64,000 nt of DNA, from positions 68,134,401 to 68,198,400 of the forward strand of contig JAKGHH010000001.1 of the NCBI GenBank assembly GCA_022828595.1, read 5' to 3'. The notes under the pieces are model-generated. The model saw only the letters and a program-made list of their open reading frames with translations. It was not told where the DNA came from and did no database searches. Source of the DNA: Nelumbo lutea. Its lineage: Eukaryota > Streptophyta > Magnoliopsida > Proteales > Nelumbonaceae. Shown one piece after another: positions 62,345 through 64,000 of the stretch (the first letter of the stretch is position 1; the number at the start of each line of letters is the position of its first letter). The translations under genes and the position numbers were made by a program.

Positions 62345-64000
62345 TGGGAATGCTCGAACAAGAGTAATCTTATCACCAAAGGAAAGAAAATGCCCCTTAC
62401 AACCAGCAACTTCTCAGCAATTTTATTCAATAAATCATCAAATGTATCACTGTTATACCTGCCTTTGCATATCGGAATCCCCAAGTGAATGGTAAAGATT
62501 TCAAAGAAAAACCTGTATTCCTTTCAATGATTCTAATACAAGCAGAACTGCAATGCCTGGAAACATAAAAACCACTCTTACCTTTGTTACATAGTTGTCT
62601 AAAAGCAGCCTCATACCTTTTTAAAAAATCCATTAACTGAGTGAGAGAGTGTTTCTTCCCAGTGGTAAATATCAGTGTCATCAGCATAAATGGAGAGAGA
62701 TGTGAGACACACTCCGGCAGCCACGTGGAAGGTGATAAAACTTAACACGATTATTCAATACCCAAGATCTAAGCCCTCTACTTAGAATTTCCTTAGCTAA
62801 AATAAACAAATAGGGGGATGAATTAAAAATTGGTGGTTGAAGGTGACTCAAAATTAATGATGGGTTGGTTAAAGGATCCAGAATATGTCATATGGTGCTA
62901 CAGGGATGAATTAAGAAGGTTTTTGTGGATTACCAAGAATATGAGTTTGAGGATACAATAGGTGAGGAGATCCGCAAACGGATTAGCTAATACTCTAGCC
63001 AAGCAAGGAGTGAATAGGCAATATTTGTTTTTGGTTCACTTGTAATTTCTCTGTTTTATTTATAGAGAGGTAGCATTTCATGCCTCTCTAAGGGATGCTT
63101 GTAACGATTATATTTTAAGAATTAATGAAATCTAACTTCACTTATCAAAAAAAAAAAAAAAAAAAAACAAATAGGGGTAGAGAGGATCCCCTTGCCTGAG
63201 GCCCCAAGAAGATTTGAAAAAACCACGAGAGCAACCATTTATAACAATTGAAAACCAGCAGTTAGAAATCATCCACTTAACAAGCTGAATCCAATCATCA
63301 CAAAACCTGAACTGCCTCACCACCCGATGCAAAAAGGACCATTCAAGCCTATCATAGGCTTTAGTCAAGTTTCAAGATAACATTACCTCCCAAAGTCTTC
63401 CTATCAATCTCTTGAACCATCTCCTGCACCGAAGAAATGCCATCCATAATGTTCTGGCCTTGGACAAATGCCCCCTGTTCCTCCGAAATAAGCTTACGCA
63501 ATAACGCACTTACATTGTTCATAACAATTTTTACTAAAATTTATTATAAACAAAGTTACCAACACTAATGGGCCGAAAATCAAAAAACCCTATAGGATCA
63601 GCAAACTTTGGAATGAGAGAAATTAAAGATGAGGTAAAGTCCCTCAGGATATTCCCTCCTCGAAAAGTAAAACACATGGCATCATAGATATCATCTGCAA
63701 TAATATCCCAGCAAGAAACAACAAAATGACCTGAGAAACCATCAGCACCTGGTGTGGCATCCCTATTCAGCTCAACAACAGCATTTTGAACTTCCTCCAT
63801 ATTAGGAATTTGTAATAACCCTTGGTTATCATCAATAGGCACCATAGGGGCAATAACAGAGAACTCATCATTACCTGTTACAGTGTCGTCTGTCATAATA
63901 TCAGAGAAAAAAGAAACAACTGACTCACCAATCTCTTCTTGTTTTGTCTGCCAGTTCCCATCTGAACCTATGATCCTTTGAATAGTACTACGCCTGCTCC
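62345..64000 (-). mobile_element. LINE reverse transcriptase (L1-type), continues past the window
   Basis: Read on -: frame 63896-63534 has VQNAVVELNRDATPGADGFS and LISLIPKFADPIGFFDFRPI, the RT fingers. Next, in other phases, LDMTKAYDRLEWSFLHRVV (first Asp) and SSWGLRQGDPL (63368-63180). A nested LINE copy interrupts at 63164-62817. RT resumes with LAKEILSRGLRSWVL, YADDT (62676-62690) and KKHSLTQLMDFLKRYEAAFR, then LPFT...GIPICKGRYNS, ending at the copia junction ~62345. Frameshifted; endonuclease domain would lie to the right. Confidence 0.88.
62817..63164 (+). mobile_element. 5'-truncated LINE copy with poly(A), nested in the LINE RT
   Basis: A 348-bp + strand insert. It ends in an A-tract of about 18 (63147-63164). 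AAACAAATAGGGG occurs on both sides (62804-62816 and 63165-63177), a 13-bp target duplication typical of target-primed reverse transcription. Its text (ANTLAKQGVNRQYLFLVHL then stop, and a 3' UTR) is the 3' end of an RNase H-bearing plant LINE. Confidence 0.92.

Noticed and set aside
1..64000. Search for tRNA, rRNA, biosynthetic cluster or defence system
   Set aside because: I saw no tRNA cloverleaf boxes, rRNA text or gene cluster. The only host genes are PPR, PIR and the dead dirigent gene.

Overview
This window is nuclear DNA of a flowering plant. It shows GT-AG introns, an intronless PLS-class pentatricopeptide-repeat (PPR) gene, a dirigent-type gene relic, the 3' end of a plant SCAR/WAVE-complex gene (PIR/SRA1, CYFIP family), and a dense layering of plant transposons (Ty3/gypsy, Ty1/copia, L1-type LINEs, hAT, Mutator-like and Tourist-like MITEs). 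Most of the DNA is AT-rich. The GC-rich stretches coincide almost exactly with retrotransposons. I cannot name the species.

Only two host genes look alive. (1) A PPR gene on + at about 21298-23889, with seven P-L-S triplets and a degenerate E-type tail; its start codon is unresolved. (2) The last three exons of PIR/SRA1 on -, at 56429-56257, 46096-45890 and 45654-45460. Its penultimate intron is 10.16 kb and is almost entirely transposons inserted into each other. The next intron upstream runs off the right edge and also holds LINE and copia elements. A third host gene, an ESB1-like dirigent gene on - (16620-11961), is dead: it is split by a gag-protease LTR retrotransposon and by a hAT-type MITE, and capped by a Mutator-like MITE pair.

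Layout. 1-9259: AT-rich DNA with degenerate repeats, a probable Ogre/Tat-type LTR and primer-binding-site relic near 2830-3725, and a ~359-bp tandem duplication. 9260-10127: solo LTR. 10305-11113: LINE scrap and a Tourist-like element. 11537-16689: dirigent pseudogene with its insertions. 17520-19821: nested hAT elements, a Tourist-like MITE and a GC-cored foldback element. 21298-23889: PPR gene. 25396-25575: hAT MITE. 28029-39158: decayed Tat-lineage Ty3/gypsy element on -, with an antisense + strand ORF and a solo LTR inserted in its reverse transcriptase. 40384-45049: hAT MITEs, a 1.2-kb foldback and a Tourist-like MITE. 45460-64000: the PIR gene and the retrotransposons in its introns, including a copia element with a 1.9-kb internal inversion and a LINE inserted into another LINE.

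I found no CRISPR array, operon, tRNA or rRNA gene. Nothing here looks like a new defence or metabolic system. The novelty lies in the genome-evolution record: target-site duplications allow many of the insertions to be placed in order.
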